Below are positions 33,618 through 42,616 of a DNA stretch of 64,000 nucleotides, piece after piece (within the stretch, counting starts at the first letter, position 1; each line of letters begins with the position of its first letter). Location of the stretch: positions 124,001 through 188,000 of the forward strand of contig JAGXGW010000061.1 in NCBI GenBank assembly GCA_024636555.1. Direction: 5' to 3'. The DNA comes from Paracoccaceae bacterium (GTDB lineage Bacteria > Pseudomonadota > Alphaproteobacteria > Rhodobacterales > Rhodobacteraceae). The notes under the pieces are model-generated. The model was not told the origin of the DNA. It was given only the letters and a program-made list of their open reading frames with translations, and ran no database searches. A program made the position numbers and the translations under genes.

Positions 33618-34391
33618 ATGAGTGATGCAAAAATCCGCCTTTATGTAGACCATCCCTTGGGTGTGGGGCAAACCGTTCCTCTGGAGCGTGATCAGGCGCA
33701 TTACCTGTTCTCGGTGATGCGGCTGTCGGTGGGGGCGGGCGTCCTGCTGTTCAACGGGCGCGATGGCGAATGGCTGGCACAGGTGGCCGAGGCGGGCAAG
33801 CGCGGCGGCGTTGTGCTGTGCAAGACGCAGACACGGCCGCTGCAGATGCCGCCGGACCTGTGGCTGGTCTTCGCACCGATCAAGAAGGCCCGCACCGATT
33901 TCATCGTCGAGAAGGCGGCCGAGATGGGCGCGGCAAGGATCATGCCGGTGCAGACCAGATACACCAATGCCGACCGGATCCGGCAGGACCGCCTTCAAGC
34001 CCATGCCGTCGAGGCGGCAGAGCAATGCGGCGGAACCTATGTGCCGCAGGTGACCGACCTGATGCCGCTGGACAAGGTGTTGGCGGAATGGCCCGAAGGG
34101 CGGCAGTTGATGTTCTGCGACGAGGCGCTGGCCGAAGGCGGCAACGGCGATGGCTTCGCAGCCCGTCCGGGCCTTGATCGCGCAACCCCGCCTGCGCCAT
34201 GGGCCATTCTCATCGGGCCGGAGGGGGGCTTTTCCCCCGCCGAGCGCGAAAAGCTGCGGGCCTTGCCCTTTGCCCATCCGGTGCGTCTTGGCCCCCGCAT
34301 CCTGCGCGCCGATACAGCGGCGGTTGCGGCGCTGACGTTGTGGCAGCAGGCCTTGGGCGACTGGTCCGGTCCAGCGGGGGCGGCGCGATGA
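33618..34391 (+). CDS. rsmE: 16S rRNA (uracil(1498)-N(3))-methyltransferase
   Basis: 257 residues from ATG 33618 (MSDAKIRLYVDHPLG). A closer ATG at 33606 would make its start codon touch that of ubiA (CATATG). RsmE motifs are QAHYLFSVMRL, the SPOUT-fold knot with ILIGPEGGFSPAE, and RLGPRILRADTAAVAAL. The enzyme methylates U1498 of 16S rRNA in the assembled small subunit. A 4-base overlap joins it to the next membrane gene. Confidence 0.93.
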   Translation: MSDAKIRLYVDHPLGVGQTVPLERDQAHYLFSVMRLSVGAGVLLFNGRDGEWLAQVAEAGKRGGVVLCKTQTRPLQMPPDLWLVFAPIKKARTDFIVEKAAEMGAARIMPVQTRYTNADRIRQDRLQAHAVEAAEQCGGTYVPQVTDLMPLDKVLAEWPEGRQLMFCDEALAEGGNGDGFAARPGLDRATPPAPWAILIGPEGGFSPAEREKLRALPFAHPVRLGPRILRADTAAVAALTLWQQALGDWSGPAGAAR

Positions 34392-34918
34392 GTTTCATCC
34401 GCCCCGAAGTCCGGGCTGTCCTGCAGCGCTGGCAAGGCGTGATCATCGGCATCGCGGTTGCCGCCTTGGGCCTGTGGTGGATCGTGATCAGCAGCGGTGT
34501 GCTGGGTTGGATCGGCTGGGCGGTACTGGCGGCGGGCGCGGCGCTCGTCTTTACCGGCGCGCAAAGGATGCGTTTCGTCACCGGGCGCGGCGGTCCCGGC
34601 GTGGTGACGATCACCGAGGGGCAGATCGCCTATTTCGGACCGTTGACGGGCGGCGTCGTGGCGCTGTCCGAACTCGGCCGGCTGGAGATCGACCATAGCG
34701 GCAAACCGGCGCATTGGCTGTTGCATCAACCGGGCCAGCCGGTTCTGTCGATCCCGCTGACGGCGGAAAACGCAGGCGCGCTGTTCGATGTTTTCTCGTC
34801 CCTTCCCGGTCTGAATACAGAAAGGTTGCTGTCGCAGATGCGCGAAGGCCGCGGCCCGCAAGTCGCGGTGATCTGGCAGCGCGACACTGCGCCTGCGCGA
34901 TTGACACTGCCGCGCTGA
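34388..34918 (+). CDS. Two-helix membrane protein, unknown function
   Basis: 176 residues, overlapping the rsmE stop by 4 bases (ATGA). Two adjacent membrane helices (about residues 17-37 and 40-58: GVIIGIAVAALGLWWIVIS and GWIGWAVLAAGAALVFTG) are followed by a soluble beta-rich region (VTITEGQIAYFGPLTGGVVA, LSELGRLEIDHSG). This looks like a small membrane-anchored PH-like domain. It lies between rsmE and gshA. Function unknown. Confidence 0.8.
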   Translation: MSFIRPEVRAVLQRWQGVIIGIAVAALGLWWIVISSGVLGWIGWAVLAAGAALVFTGAQRMRFVTGRGGPGVVTITEGQIAYFGPLTGGVVALSELGRLEIDHSGKPAHWLLHQPGQPVLSIPLTAENAGALFDVFSSLPGLNTERLLSQMREGRGPQVAVIWQRDTAPARLTLPR

Positions 34919-34967
34919 CACGGCACTTCTGCCCGATAGCAAAGCGATAACAGCCGGAGAGCCCAGC

Positions 34968-36338
34968 ATGTCCATCCCACAGTCCGGCGGCGGGCCGATC
35001 GAAGATCCTGCGCAACTGACGGAATACCTCGCGTCTGGCTGCAAACCCAAGGCGGACTGGCGGATCGGAACCGAGCACGAGAAGTTCGGCTATTGCAAGG
35101 ATACGCTGGAGCCGATCCCCTATGCCGGGCCGCGCTCTGTGCTGGCGGTGCTGGAAGGCTTGCGCGACGCGCATGGCTGGGCCCCTGTCGAGGAGGCGGG
35201 CAAGCTGATCGGTCTGGAAAAGGACGGGGCGAATGTCTCTCTGGAGCCGGGCGGGCAGTTGGAGCTGTCGGGTGCCGCCATCGAAACCATCCACGAGACT
35301 TGCGACGAGGTGAACCAGCACCTGCGCGAGGTCAAGGATGTGGCCGACAAGGTGGGCGTGGGCTTCATCGGTCTGGGCGCGGCCCCGATCTGGACCTACG
35401 AGCAGATGCCGCAGATGCCCAAAGGGCGCTACAAGCTGATGACCTCCTATATGGACAAGGTCGGCACCATGGGCAAATCCATGATGTACCGGACCTGCAC
35501 CGTACAGGTGAACCTCGATTTCGCGTCTGAACCCGACATGGTGCAAAAGCTGCGCGTGGCCTTGGCGCTGCAACCCGTGGCCACGGCGCTGTTTGCCAAT
35601 TCGCCGTTTTTCGAGGGCAAGCCCAACGGCCACAAAAGCTGGCGCAGCCGGATCTGGCGCGATCTGGACGCGACCCGCACCGGCATGTTGCCTTTCGTCT
35701 TCGAAGAGGGGTTCGGTTTCGAGCAATATGCCGATTACGCGCTCGATGTGCCAATGTATTTCGTCTACCGCGACGGGCAGTATATCGACGCGCTGGGCCA
35801 GTCTTTCCGTGACTTCATGGCTGGCAAACTGCCCGCCCTGCCGGGAGAGACGCCGACCCTGTCTGACTGGGCCGATCACCTGACCACCGCCTTCCCCGAA
35901 GCGCGGATCAAGAAATACATGGAAATGCGCGGTGCCGATGGTGGCCCGTGGCGCAGGCTCTGCGCGCTGCCTGCCTTCTGGGTGGGGCTGATGTATGACC
36001 AGTCCGCGCTGGATGCGGCATGGGATATCGCCAAAGGCTGGGACGTGGCAACCCGCGAAGGCCTGCGCGTCGCCGCCAGCATTGACGGCTTGCAAGCCCG
36101 CGTCGGCGATATCCACATGCACGATCTGGCCCGCGAGGTCCTCGCGCTCTCCGAGGCCGGTCTCAAGGCGCGCGCGCGCGCCGGGGCAGGCGGGCTGGTG
36201 CCGGACGAGACGCATTTCCTCAACGCGCTCAAGGAAAGCATCGAGACGGGAAAAACCCCCGCCGATGAACTGCTGGAGCGGTATCATGGCGACTGGAACG
36301 GTGATCTCAGCCGGATCTACGCCGAATACAGCTACTGA
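34968..36338 (+). CDS. gshA: Glutamate-cysteine ligase
   Basis: First enzyme of glutathione synthesis, joining glutamate and cysteine with ATP; 456 residues. It is the plant/alphaproteobacterial GCS2 type: RIGTEHEKFGY near the N-terminus, EPGGQLELSGA, MYRTCTVQVNLDFASE and RSRIWRDLDATRTGMLPF. The plant enzyme is redox-regulated through disulfides; Cys residues here are few, so such control is uncertain. GGAGAG precedes ATG 34968. A convergent gap with the dispersed motif follows. Confidence 0.94.
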   Translation: MSIPQSGGGPIEDPAQLTEYLASGCKPKADWRIGTEHEKFGYCKDTLEPIPYAGPRSVLAVLEGLRDAHGWAPVEEAGKLIGLEKDGANVSLEPGGQLELSGAAIETIHETCDEVNQHLREVKDVADKVGVGFIGLGAAPIWTYEQMPQMPKGRYKLMTSYMDKVGTMGKSMMYRTCTVQVNLDFASEPDMVQKLRVALALQPVATALFANSPFFEGKPNGHKSWRSRIWRDLDATRTGMLPFVFEEGFGFEQYADYALDVPMYFVYRDGQYIDALGQSFRDFMAGKLPALPGETPTLSDWADHLTTAFPEARIKKYMEMRGADGGPWRRLCALPAFWVGLMYDQSALDAAWDIAKGWDVATREGLRVAASIDGLQARVGDIHMHDLAREVLALSEAGLKARARAGAGGLVPDETHFLNALKESIETGKTPADELLERYHGDWNGDLSRIYAEYSY

Positions 36339-36363
36339 TCCGGCCTTTTTCGGACGACCGCGC

Positions 36364-36427
36364 GCTTCTTCTTGCCTTAAATATCCTTGGATGAGCGTCC
36401 CGCAGGGATGCGGGGGCGAAAGCCCCC
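36364..36427 (-). repeat. Dispersed GGATATTT motif, copy 3, with adjacent hairpin
   Basis: Minus strand 36386-36364 reads GGATATTT, spacer AAG, GCAAGAAGAAGC. Next to it is a GGGGGC / GCCCCC stem with a GAAA tetraloop (36412-36427). Both lie between the convergent ends of gshA and plsY. Confidence 0.65.
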
Positions 36428-36441
36428 TGCGTCGGCCCGCT

Positions 36442-37047
36442 TCATTTCTGCCCGATCTTCGGCTCGGTGCCCGCCCGCAGCCGCGCGATATTGCTGCGGT
36501 GCCGCCAGAAGATCAGCAGCGTCAGGACGATGCCCAGAAACAAGGCCTGACCGGCGCCGAACAGGACGATCCACACGGTTGATACCGCCGCGGCAGCAAG
36601 CGCGGCCAGTGACGACACGCGTGTCGATGCCGCCACGACCAGCCATGTCGCGCAGACCGCCAGACCGACAGGCCAGGCCAGCGCAAGGACCAGCCCGATG
36701 AACGTGGCCACACCCTTGCCGCCCTGAAAACGCAGCCAGACCGGATAGCAATGGCCCAGCATGGCGGCCAGCCCTGCCAGTTGCGCCGCATCCTCGCCCG
36801 CCATCGCACGCGCCAGCAGCACCGCAACCGCGCCTTTTGCCCCGTCCAGCAGCAGGGTCATTGCGGCGGCAGGCTTGTTGCCCGTCCGCAAAACATTGGT
36901 GGCCCCGATATTTCCCGACCCGATCTCGCGCAGATTGCCCAGCCCCATGGCTTTGCTCAGCACGATGCCGAAGGGGATAGACCCCAGCAGATAGCCGATC
37001 ACGGCCCAGAGGATCAGCAGCGCGGGGGCGGTCTCGATAAAGGGCAT
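36442..37047 (-). CDS. plsY: Glycerol-3-phosphate acyltransferase PlsY
   Basis: 201-residue membrane enzyme using acyl-phosphate to acylate glycerol-3-phosphate, the first step of phospholipid synthesis. Conserved cytoplasmic motifs are LLGSIPFGIVLSKAMG, GSGNIGATNVLRTGNK and LRFQGGKGVATFIGLVL. Five membrane segments. The start overlaps the stop of the dihydroorotase-like gene by one base (TAATG), so it is translated with the pyrimidine genes, an arrangement shared by many alphaproteobacteria. Confidence 0.95.
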   Translation of the reverse strand: MPFIETAPALLILWAVIGYLLGSIPFGIVLSKAMGLGNLREIGSGNIGATNVLRTGNKPAAAMTLLLDGAKGAVAVLLARAMAGEDAAQLAGLAAMLGHCYPVWLRFQGGKGVATFIGLVLALAWPVGLAVCATWLVVAASTRVSSLAALAAAAVSTVWIVLFGAGQALFLGIVLTLLIFWRHRSNIARLRAGTEPKIGQK

Positions 37048-38333
37048 TACAAGTCTCCGAACACGCAGGAACCGTTCACAAAGGTTGCCCGCACCTTACC
37101 TTGCAACCTTGCGCCGTCAAACGGCGTGTTCTTGGATTTCGAGCGCAGGGTGAAACGGTCCAGCACGAAGGGCACATCGGGGTCGAACAGCACCAGATCG
37201 GCGGGCGCACCCGCCCTCAGCCGTCCCTGTGGCAGGCCCAGTCGGTTGGCGGGGTTCAGCGCCAGCGCGCGGAACAGTTCCGGCAGGGTCAGATCGCCGG
37301 AATGATAGAGCCTGAGGGCCGCAGGCAGCAGCGTTTCCAGCGCGACCGCGCCGGAAGCAGCCTCCTCGAAAGGCAGGCGCTTGCTTTCCTCGTCCTGCGG
37401 CGTGTGCATGGAGCACAGGATATCGATCACGCCCTCGCGCAGGGCGTCGATCACGGCAAGCCGGTCATCCTCGGCCCGCAGCGGCGGCTTGACCTTGAAG
37501 AAGGTGCGGTAATCGGCAAGGTCCAATTCGTTCAGCGTCAGGTGGTGGATCGATGTGCCTGCGGTGATGTCCAGACCGTTGCGCTTTGCCCGCATCAGGG
37601 CGGGCAGGGCGCGGGCGGTGGTGATCTGGTCGGCGTGGTAGCGCGCGCCGGTCATCTCCAGCAGGGCGATGTCGCGGTCCAGCCCCATTCGCTCGGCCAT
37701 GGGCGAGACGGCGGGCAGGCCGCGCAGCGATGCGAACTTGCCGCTGGTGGCGGCCGCACCCTCCGACAGGCCCGGGTCTTGCGGGTGGCCGATCACCAGC
37801 GCGCCGAGGCTGCGGGCATAGGTCAGTGCGCGGGACAGCACCTTGGTGTTGGTGATCACATGGTCGCAATCGGTGAATGCCACGGCACCGGCATCCAGAA
37901 GAAAGCCGATCTCGGTCATCTCGCGGCCTGCGCGGCCCTTGGTGAGGGTGGCCATCGGCAGCACGTGGACGGGGGAGGCCTCTTTGGCGCGGCGGGTCAC
38001 GAATTCCAGCGTTTCGGGGCTGTCGATGGCGGGCGTGGTGTCGGGGCGGGTCACCATGGTGGTGACCCCGCCTGCGGCTGCGGCGAGGCCGGCAGAGCGG
38101 AACGATTCCTTGTGACGCTCGCCCGGCTCGCAGACCTTCACGCCGATATCGACGATACCGGGCGCAAGGCATAGCCCGCCGCAATCGATCCGCGTGGCTC
38201 CAGGCAGATCACCCGCCGCCTCCTGCGGTGACAGCAGCCGCGAGATCAGGCCGTTTTGCACGATAAGCGCGCCATTGGTCTCGCCGCCTTCGGGATCGAT
38301 CAGGCGGGCATTGTGGAAAAGCGTGGTGGTCAT
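37047..38333 (-). CDS. Dihydroorotase-like protein lacking metal ligands (PyrC homolog)
   Basis: 428 residues of the class I dihydroorotase fold, linked with pyrB by position. The metal-binding motif D-x-H-x-H is replaced by VDIGVKVCEPG: positions 64 and 66 are Gly and Lys. The catalytic Asp in the usual ATDHAPH is also missing (CSMHTPQ, Met309). Other surface motifs (GLAAAAGGVTTMVTRPDT, NPANRLGLPQGRL) are kept. It therefore probably does not close dihydroorotate but acts as a non-catalytic partner of aspartate transcarbamoylase, as described for pseudo-dihydroorotases in Pseudomonas; an active PyrC must be encoded elsewhere. Gene neighbours: pyrB upstream, plsY coupled downstream. Confidence 0.85.
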   Translation of the reverse strand: MTTTLFHNARLIDPEGGETNGALIVQNGLISRLLSPQEAAGDLPGATRIDCGGLCLAPGIVDIGVKVCEPGERHKESFRSAGLAAAAGGVTTMVTRPDTTPAIDSPETLEFVTRRAKEASPVHVLPMATLTKGRAGREMTEIGFLLDAGAVAFTDCDHVITNTKVLSRALTYARSLGALVIGHPQDPGLSEGAAATSGKFASLRGLPAVSPMAERMGLDRDIALLEMTGARYHADQITTARALPALMRAKRNGLDITAGTSIHHLTLNELDLADYRTFFKVKPPLRAEDDRLAVIDALREGVIDILCSMHTPQDEESKRLPFEEAASGAVALETLLPAALRLYHSGDLTLPELFRALALNPANRLGLPQGRLRAGAPADLVLFDPDVPFVLDRFTLRSKSKNTPFDGARLQGKVRATFVNGSCVFGDL

Positions 38334-38515
38334 GCGGCCCCCGGTTCATGGCTGATGCGCCGTCTTACCCCGCGTCGCGCCGCCGGTCCAGCGGGGTTGC
38401 GGTGCGAGAGAGAACCAAAGCCGTGATCTTTGGCTGCTTCGGGGTGAACCGGTGCCCTGTCGCTGCCCGGGCCGCTGGCGCGGCTGTTCAGGGCTAAGGA
38501 GTTCTTCCCCCCCTT

Positions 38516-38968
38516 TCAGCCCCTCCTCCCAGCCATCACCCGTTCGATCCGCGCGCGGGTCGCGGTGCCGTCTTTTTGGCATTTTATCAGATGTTTGTCG
38601 CCTGTATGCGTGATCACCTGCACCGCCGATCCCAGACGGTTCAACGCCTTGATCTCGCCCAGCCGCACCGCACGGCCGCCGGGGCCGAGCAGGCGGCGGT
38701 CAGTGAGATCCCAGCGCACACTGAGTTCGTCCGAGGCGACATAGCCGCCACGGATCACCACGGCGGCCAGCCCGCCCACGGCACCTGTCCAGATATGCGG
38801 ATTGCCCATCAGCCACAGGATCGCCATGCCAAGCGCCATGGCCACCGCCGCCAGACCGGCATGATCGCGCCAGTAGGTGCTCCGGTCGGGGGTGAAGCTC
38901 TGCTGCACTGTCTCGCCGTCCTGCAAGGTCGCCGTGGGCGTCATCGAAGGGATCATGGACCCGTTCAT
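38516..38968 (-). CDS. Membrane protein with PH-like domain, in the pyr operon
   Basis: 150 residues. A membrane hairpin (HAGLAAVAMALGMAILWLMG and IWTGAVGGLAAVVIRGGYV) is followed by a bacterial PH-like region (SVRWDLTDRRLLGPGGRA, LGSAVQVITHTGDKHLIK). The start at 38968 overlaps the preceding gene stop by 4 bases; Met6 at 38953 is a possible alternative. It is part of the run pyrB, two membrane genes, then (after 182 bases) the dihydroorotase-like gene. No function known. Confidence 0.78.
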   Translation of the reverse strand: MNGSMIPSMTPTATLQDGETVQQSFTPDRSTYWRDHAGLAAVAMALGMAILWLMGNPHIWTGAVGGLAAVVIRGGYVASDELSVRWDLTDRRLLGPGGRAVRLGEIKALNRLGSAVQVITHTGDKHLIKCQKDGTATRARIERVMAGRRG

Positions 38969-39555
38969 TCGACATAACCTCCAAGGATGGCGACCATGCC
39001 GATCGCAAGTAGCATCAGGATCAGCGCCGCCAGCGCCGCTACCCGCAAGATGCGTCGCGCCTGATCGGGTGCTCTGGTGGGCGCAGGGCCGGTCAGCGTC
39101 GCTTGCCCCGCAGCGCCGGGGAGGGGCTCGAATGTCACGGGCGCGGATTTTTCCTTGTAGCTGCCGACCAGCGTCAGGGCATCCGGCACATGCACGGTCA
39201 CATCCTGCCCGCGAAAGGCGCGCGACATCACGAGCAGCACGTATCCGTCCAGCGCGGACAACCGCGCGCGGTCGGGCGCGATCTGGTCATCCTCAAGCCC
39301 CAGCCCTTCGGTCAGATAGCCGGTGAGGCCCAGCCCTGTGAGATCCTTGACGGCGAAAAGTTCGGTATGGCGCGTGTCCAGATCGGGCCAGCCCAGCAGA
39401 TCGGCGGCGGCGGGAACCTCCGGCAGTTCGCCAAGCGCTGTCGTGGGGGCCTCCGCCTCGCGCAGCATCAAAGCGACCTGTGCCTCGGGCAGATTGACCG
39501 CAAAAACGCGCACAACACCGCGTTCCTCGGAATGGATGCTCAGTCTCGCGGTCAC
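38965..39555 (-). CDS. Tail-anchored protein of unknown function, coupled to pyrB
   Basis: 196 residues; soluble N-terminal 165 residues and a single C-terminal membrane helix ([20 protein letters not shown]), so the bulk probably faces the cytoplasm. It overlaps pyrB by 4 bases upstream and the PH-like gene by 4 bases downstream. The soluble part has no motif I recognise ([33 protein letters not shown]). Consistent coupling suggests a conserved accessory role in this group of bacteria. Confidence 0.75.
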   Translation of the reverse strand: MTARLSIHSEERGVVRVFAVNLPEAQVALMLREAEAPTTALGELPEVPAAADLLGWPDLDTRHTELFAVKDLTGLGLTGYLTEGLGLEDDQIAPDRARLSALDGYVLLVMSRAFRGQDVTVHVPDALTLVGSYKEKSAPVTFEPLPGAAGQATLTGPAPTRAPDQARRILRVAALAALILMLLAIGMVAILGGYVE

Positions 39556-40514
39556 ACCAGAACTCCGCCCGTGGTTTGCCGGCGCGCGGCGCGCAGGTTG
39601 CGGGCCAGCAGGTCCATCGCGGCCATGCGGACGGCGACGCCCATTTCCACCTGCTCCTGGATCACCGAGCGGTTGATGTCATCGGCCAAAGTGCCGTCGA
39701 TCTCGACCCCGCGGTTCATCGGGCCGGGGTGCATGACGATGGCATCGGGCTTGGCATGGGCCAGCTTTTCCGCGTCCAGACCGAAACGGTGGTAATATTC
39801 GCGCTCGGAGGGGATGAAGCCGCCGTCCATCCGTTCCTTTTGCAGGCGCAGCATCATCACCACATCCACATCCTGCAGGCCAGCGCGCATGTCGTCATAA
39901 ACCTCGACACCGAAATCCGCGATGCCCGCCGGCATCAGCGTGGGCGGTCCGATCAGGCGGATGCGGTTCTCCATCTTGCCGAGCAGCAGGATGTTGGAGC
40001 GCGCCACGCGGCTGTGGGCGATATCGCCGCAGATCGCGATGTTCAGGCGGTGCAAGCGACCCTTGGCGCGGCGGATGGTCAGCGCATCCAGCAGCGCCTG
40101 CGTGGGGTGCTCGTGCCGCCCGTCGCCTGCGTTCAGCACGGCGCAGTTCACTTTCTGGGCCAGCAGGTCCACAGCGCCGGAATGCGGATGCCGCACGACC
40201 AGCAGATCGGGGTGCATCGCATTGAGGGTCATGGCCGTGTCAATCAGCGTCTCGCCCTTCTTGATGGAAGAGGCCTGCATCGACATGTTCATCACATCCG
40301 CGCCCAGCCGTTTGCCCGCCAGCTCGAAACTGGCCTGTGTGCGGGTGGAGGCTTCAAAGAACATGTTGATCTGGGTAAGACCCGCGAGCACATCGCCATG
40401 TTTCACATCGCGGCGGTTCAGCGCGACATATTGATCCGCCAGATCCAGCAGGGTCGTGATCTCGGACGGGGCCAGCGGTTCGATCCCCAGTAAATGTCTT
40501 TGGGCGAAGCTCAT
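39552..40514 (-). CDS. pyrB: Aspartate carbamoyltransferase catalytic subunit
   Basis: 320 residues from ATG 40514 ([18 protein letters not shown]), preceded by GAGGAG; the frame is open to 40568. Carbamoyl phosphate binding motif [19 protein letters not shown], the [19 protein letters not shown] segment, and the C-terminal [12 protein letters not shown] are diagnostic. Catalyses the first committed step of pyrimidine synthesis. No pyrI regulatory subunit is near; the dihydroorotase-like protein may serve as partner. Divergent from the uracil-DNA glycosylase gene. Confidence 0.96.
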   Translation of the reverse strand: MSFAQRHLLGIEPLAPSEITTLLDLADQYVALNRRDVKHGDVLAGLTQINMFFEASTRTQASFELAGKRLGADVMNMSMQASSIKKGETLIDTAMTLNAMHPDLLVVRHPHSGAVDLLAQKVNCAVLNAGDGRHEHPTQALLDALTIRRAKGRLHRLNIAICGDIAHSRVARSNILLLGKMENRIRLIGPPTLMPAGIADFGVEVYDDMRAGLQDVDVVMMLRLQKERMDGGFIPSEREYYHRFGLDAEKLAHAKPDAIVMHPGPMNRGVEIDGTLADDINRSVIQEQVEMGVAVRMAAMDLLARNLRAARRQTTGGVLV

Positions 40515-40617
40515 GCAAGTCTCCTCGGTCTCTTTGCCGCTTATAGAAAGCTGCCGCCCTTGGGGCAAGGACGCGTGGGTGCTTTCGCAGTCGATCTGGG
40601 CGCGATAGTGTCACGGT

Positions 40618-41448
40618 ATGGAATCGACACTGGATCACCGCAGCGCACGGGCGCTTTTGAACTGGCATATCGAGCTTGGGGCGGACGAGTGCATTCAGGA
40701 CAGCCCGGTCAACCGTTATGACCTGCCTGACGCTGCTCCCGTTTCGGTTCGAAAGGCCGCCGCTGCACCGGTGCCGCAGCAACAGGCCGTACCGTCGCGC
40801 CCGCAGATCATCGCACCGGTTCAGGTCGATGCCGTGGCCGAGGCGCAGCATGCGGCGGGTGCGGCCACCGATCTTGCCACATTGCGCGCCGCGATGGAGG
40901 CGTTTGCCCATTCAGACCTGAAACGCGGCGCGCGGAATTTCGTTTTTGCCGATGGCCTGCCGGGCGCGCGCGTCATGATCGTGGGCGAGGCTCCGGGGCG
41001 TGAGGAGGATCTTGAGGGGCGACCCTTTGTCGGGCGTGCTGGCCAGTTGCTGGACCGGATGCTGGCCGCCATCGGGCTGGCGCGGGAGGCGCCTGCGCCG
41101 GATCAGGCGGTTTACATCACGAATGTTCTGCCATGGCGGCCACCGCAGAACCGTGACCCCGAAACGGCGGAAATCGCGATGATGCGCCCCTTTCTGGAGC
41201 GTCACATCGCCCTTGCCCGGCCCGAACTGCTGATCCTGATGGGCAACCATGCCTGCGATGCCCTGCTCCATCGTAAAGGAATTCTACGACTGCGCGGCGT
41301 TTGGGCCGAGGCCGTGGGGTTGCCCGTAATGCCGATGACCCATCCGGCCTATCTGCTGCGTAATCCGGCGGCCAAGCGCGAGGCATGGGCCGATCTGCTG
41401 GAGGTGCAGGCAAGGCTTGGCTCGACCGGAGGCGGGCTTGATCGTTGA
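40618..41448 (+). CDS. Uracil-DNA glycosylase family 4/5-like protein
   Basis: 276 residues. Motif A region GEAPGREEDLEGRPFVGRAGQLLDRML and the C-terminal HPAYLLRNP (given as motifs) match the family that excises uracil from DNA. Typical family 4 enzymes hold a [4Fe-4S] cluster by four Cys, one in a C-x-L-K/R context and one in the EIAxCxPFL segment. Here these read AHSDLKRGARN (Ser99) and EIAMMRPFL (Met), and the whole protein has only Cys25 and Cys213, so the cluster looks absent. A long low-complexity linker (about residues 40-80) precedes the domain. Activity is likely but needs a test. Confidence 0.8.
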   Translation: MESTLDHRSARALLNWHIELGADECIQDSPVNRYDLPDAAPVSVRKAAAAPVPQQQAVPSRPQIIAPVQVDAVAEAQHAAGAATDLATLRAAMEAFAHSDLKRGARNFVFADGLPGARVMIVGEAPGREEDLEGRPFVGRAGQLLDRMLAAIGLAREAPAPDQAVYITNVLPWRPPQNRDPETAEIAMMRPFLERHIALARPELLILMGNHACDALLHRKGILRLRGVWAEAVGLPVMPMTHPAYLLRNPAAKREAWADLLEVQARLGSTGGGLDR

Positions 41449-42073
41449 TCCGGTCATCCTGCTGGCGTTTCTGCCTGCCGCGCTGGCGCTGAACCTGACG
41501 CCGGGGGCGGATATGATGTTCTGTCTGGGGCAAGGCCTGCGGGCCGGTCCGCGGGTTGCGGTCGCGGCCAGCGCAGGCATTGCCCTTGGCGGCGTGTTTC
41601 ACGCCGCCATCGCCGGGCTAGGCCTGAGCGCACTGATCGCCGCCGTGCCCGGTGCGCTGGACGTGATCCGCTGGATCGGCGTGGCCTATCTGCTCTATCT
41701 CGCGGTGCAGGCTTTGCGGTCAACTCCCGTCAGCACCGCCATGGCGCGACAGGTTCGTCCCCGCGCGGCGCACCGCGCGTTCTTGCAGGGGCTGGTGGTC
41801 AATCTGACCAATCCCAAGGTGATCCTCTTCGTGCTGGCCTTCGTACCGCAGTTCGTGGACCCTGCACGCGGCGCGGTCCTCGGGCAGTTTCTGATCTATG
41901 GCGTGGTGCTGTCGTTGGGCGGTTTTGCGGTCAACGGCGCGGTTGGCGTTTTTGCCGCAGGGGCGGCGGGGCGGATGGCGGACAATCTGCATCTGGCGCG
42001 GCTGCTGGGATGGATCAGCGCCGGAATTTTCACAGCGCTGGCCCTGCGGCTGGCGCTGATGCAGAAAGGGTGA
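41438..42073 (+). CDS. LysE-family (RhtB-type) amino acid exporter
   Basis: 211 residues from TTG 41438, with GGAGG at 41428-41432; an upstream TTG at 41417 has a poorer context. Typical RhtB features are LNLTPGADMMFCLGQGLRAGPR near the N-terminus (LTPGADM), GVAYLLYLAVQALRS and VVNLTNPKVILFVLAFVPQF (NPK motif). Six membrane segments. It overlaps the glycosylase gene by 11 bases and is followed 3 bases later by moaB. Confidence 0.88.
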   Translation: MIVDPVILLAFLPAALALNLTPGADMMFCLGQGLRAGPRVAVAASAGIALGGVFHAAIAGLGLSALIAAVPGALDVIRWIGVAYLLYLAVQALRSTPVSTAMARQVRPRAAHRAFLQGLVVNLTNPKVILFVLAFVPQFVDPARGAVLGQFLIYGVVLSLGGFAVNGAVGVFAAGAAGRMADNLHLARLLGWISAGIFTALALRLALMQKG

Positions 42074-42076
42074 GCG

Positions 42077-42616
42077 ATGAAGATCGACGAGACCAAGGAC
42101 TTCATCCCCGTGCGGATCGCGGTGCTGACCGTGTCGGATACGCGCATGAAGCAGGATGACAGATCGGGTGACACGCTGGTGGAGCGGTTGACCGCTGCAG
42201 GGCACCATCTGGCAAAACGTGCAATCATCCGTGATGAGCGCGGCGAGATCGCGCAACAATTACGCGATTGGATTGCGGATGACGCAATAGATGTGATCAT
42301 CTCCACCGGTGGCACCGGCTTGACGGGACGTGATGTGACGGTCGAGGCGCATCGCGATGTCTACGAGAAAGAGATCGACGCCTTCGGTACGGTCTTCACC
42401 ATCGTCTCGATGCAGAAGATCGGCACGAGCGCGGTGCAAAGCCGTGCAACGGCAGGTGTTGCTGGCGGTACCTATCTTTTCGCCTTGCCCGGCAGCCCCG
42501 GTGCCTGCCGCGATGCATGGGACGAGATTTTGGCGCCGCAACTCGATTACCGTCACCGGCCCTGCAACTTTGTCGAAATATTTCCGCGTCTTGATGAACA
42601 TCAACGACGGAAATAG
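42077..42616 (+). CDS. moaB: Molybdenum cofactor biosynthesis protein MoaB
   Basis: 179 residues. MoaB/MogA family motif VIISTGGTGLTGRDVTVEAH is exact, and LPGSPGACRDAWDEIL matches. MoaB adenylates molybdopterin or assists in metal insertion. It lies apart from the moaD/moaE and mobA/mobB pairs in this window. GAGCG precedes ATG 42077, right after the LysE-type gene. Confidence 0.93.
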   Translation: MKIDETKDFIPVRIAVLTVSDTRMKQDDRSGDTLVERLTAAGHHLAKRAIIRDERGEIAQQLRDWIADDAIDVIISTGGTGLTGRDVTVEAHRDVYEKEIDAFGTVFTIVSMQKIGTSAVQSRATAGVAGGTYLFALPGSPGACRDAWDEILAPQLDYRHRPCNFVEIFPRLDEHQRRK

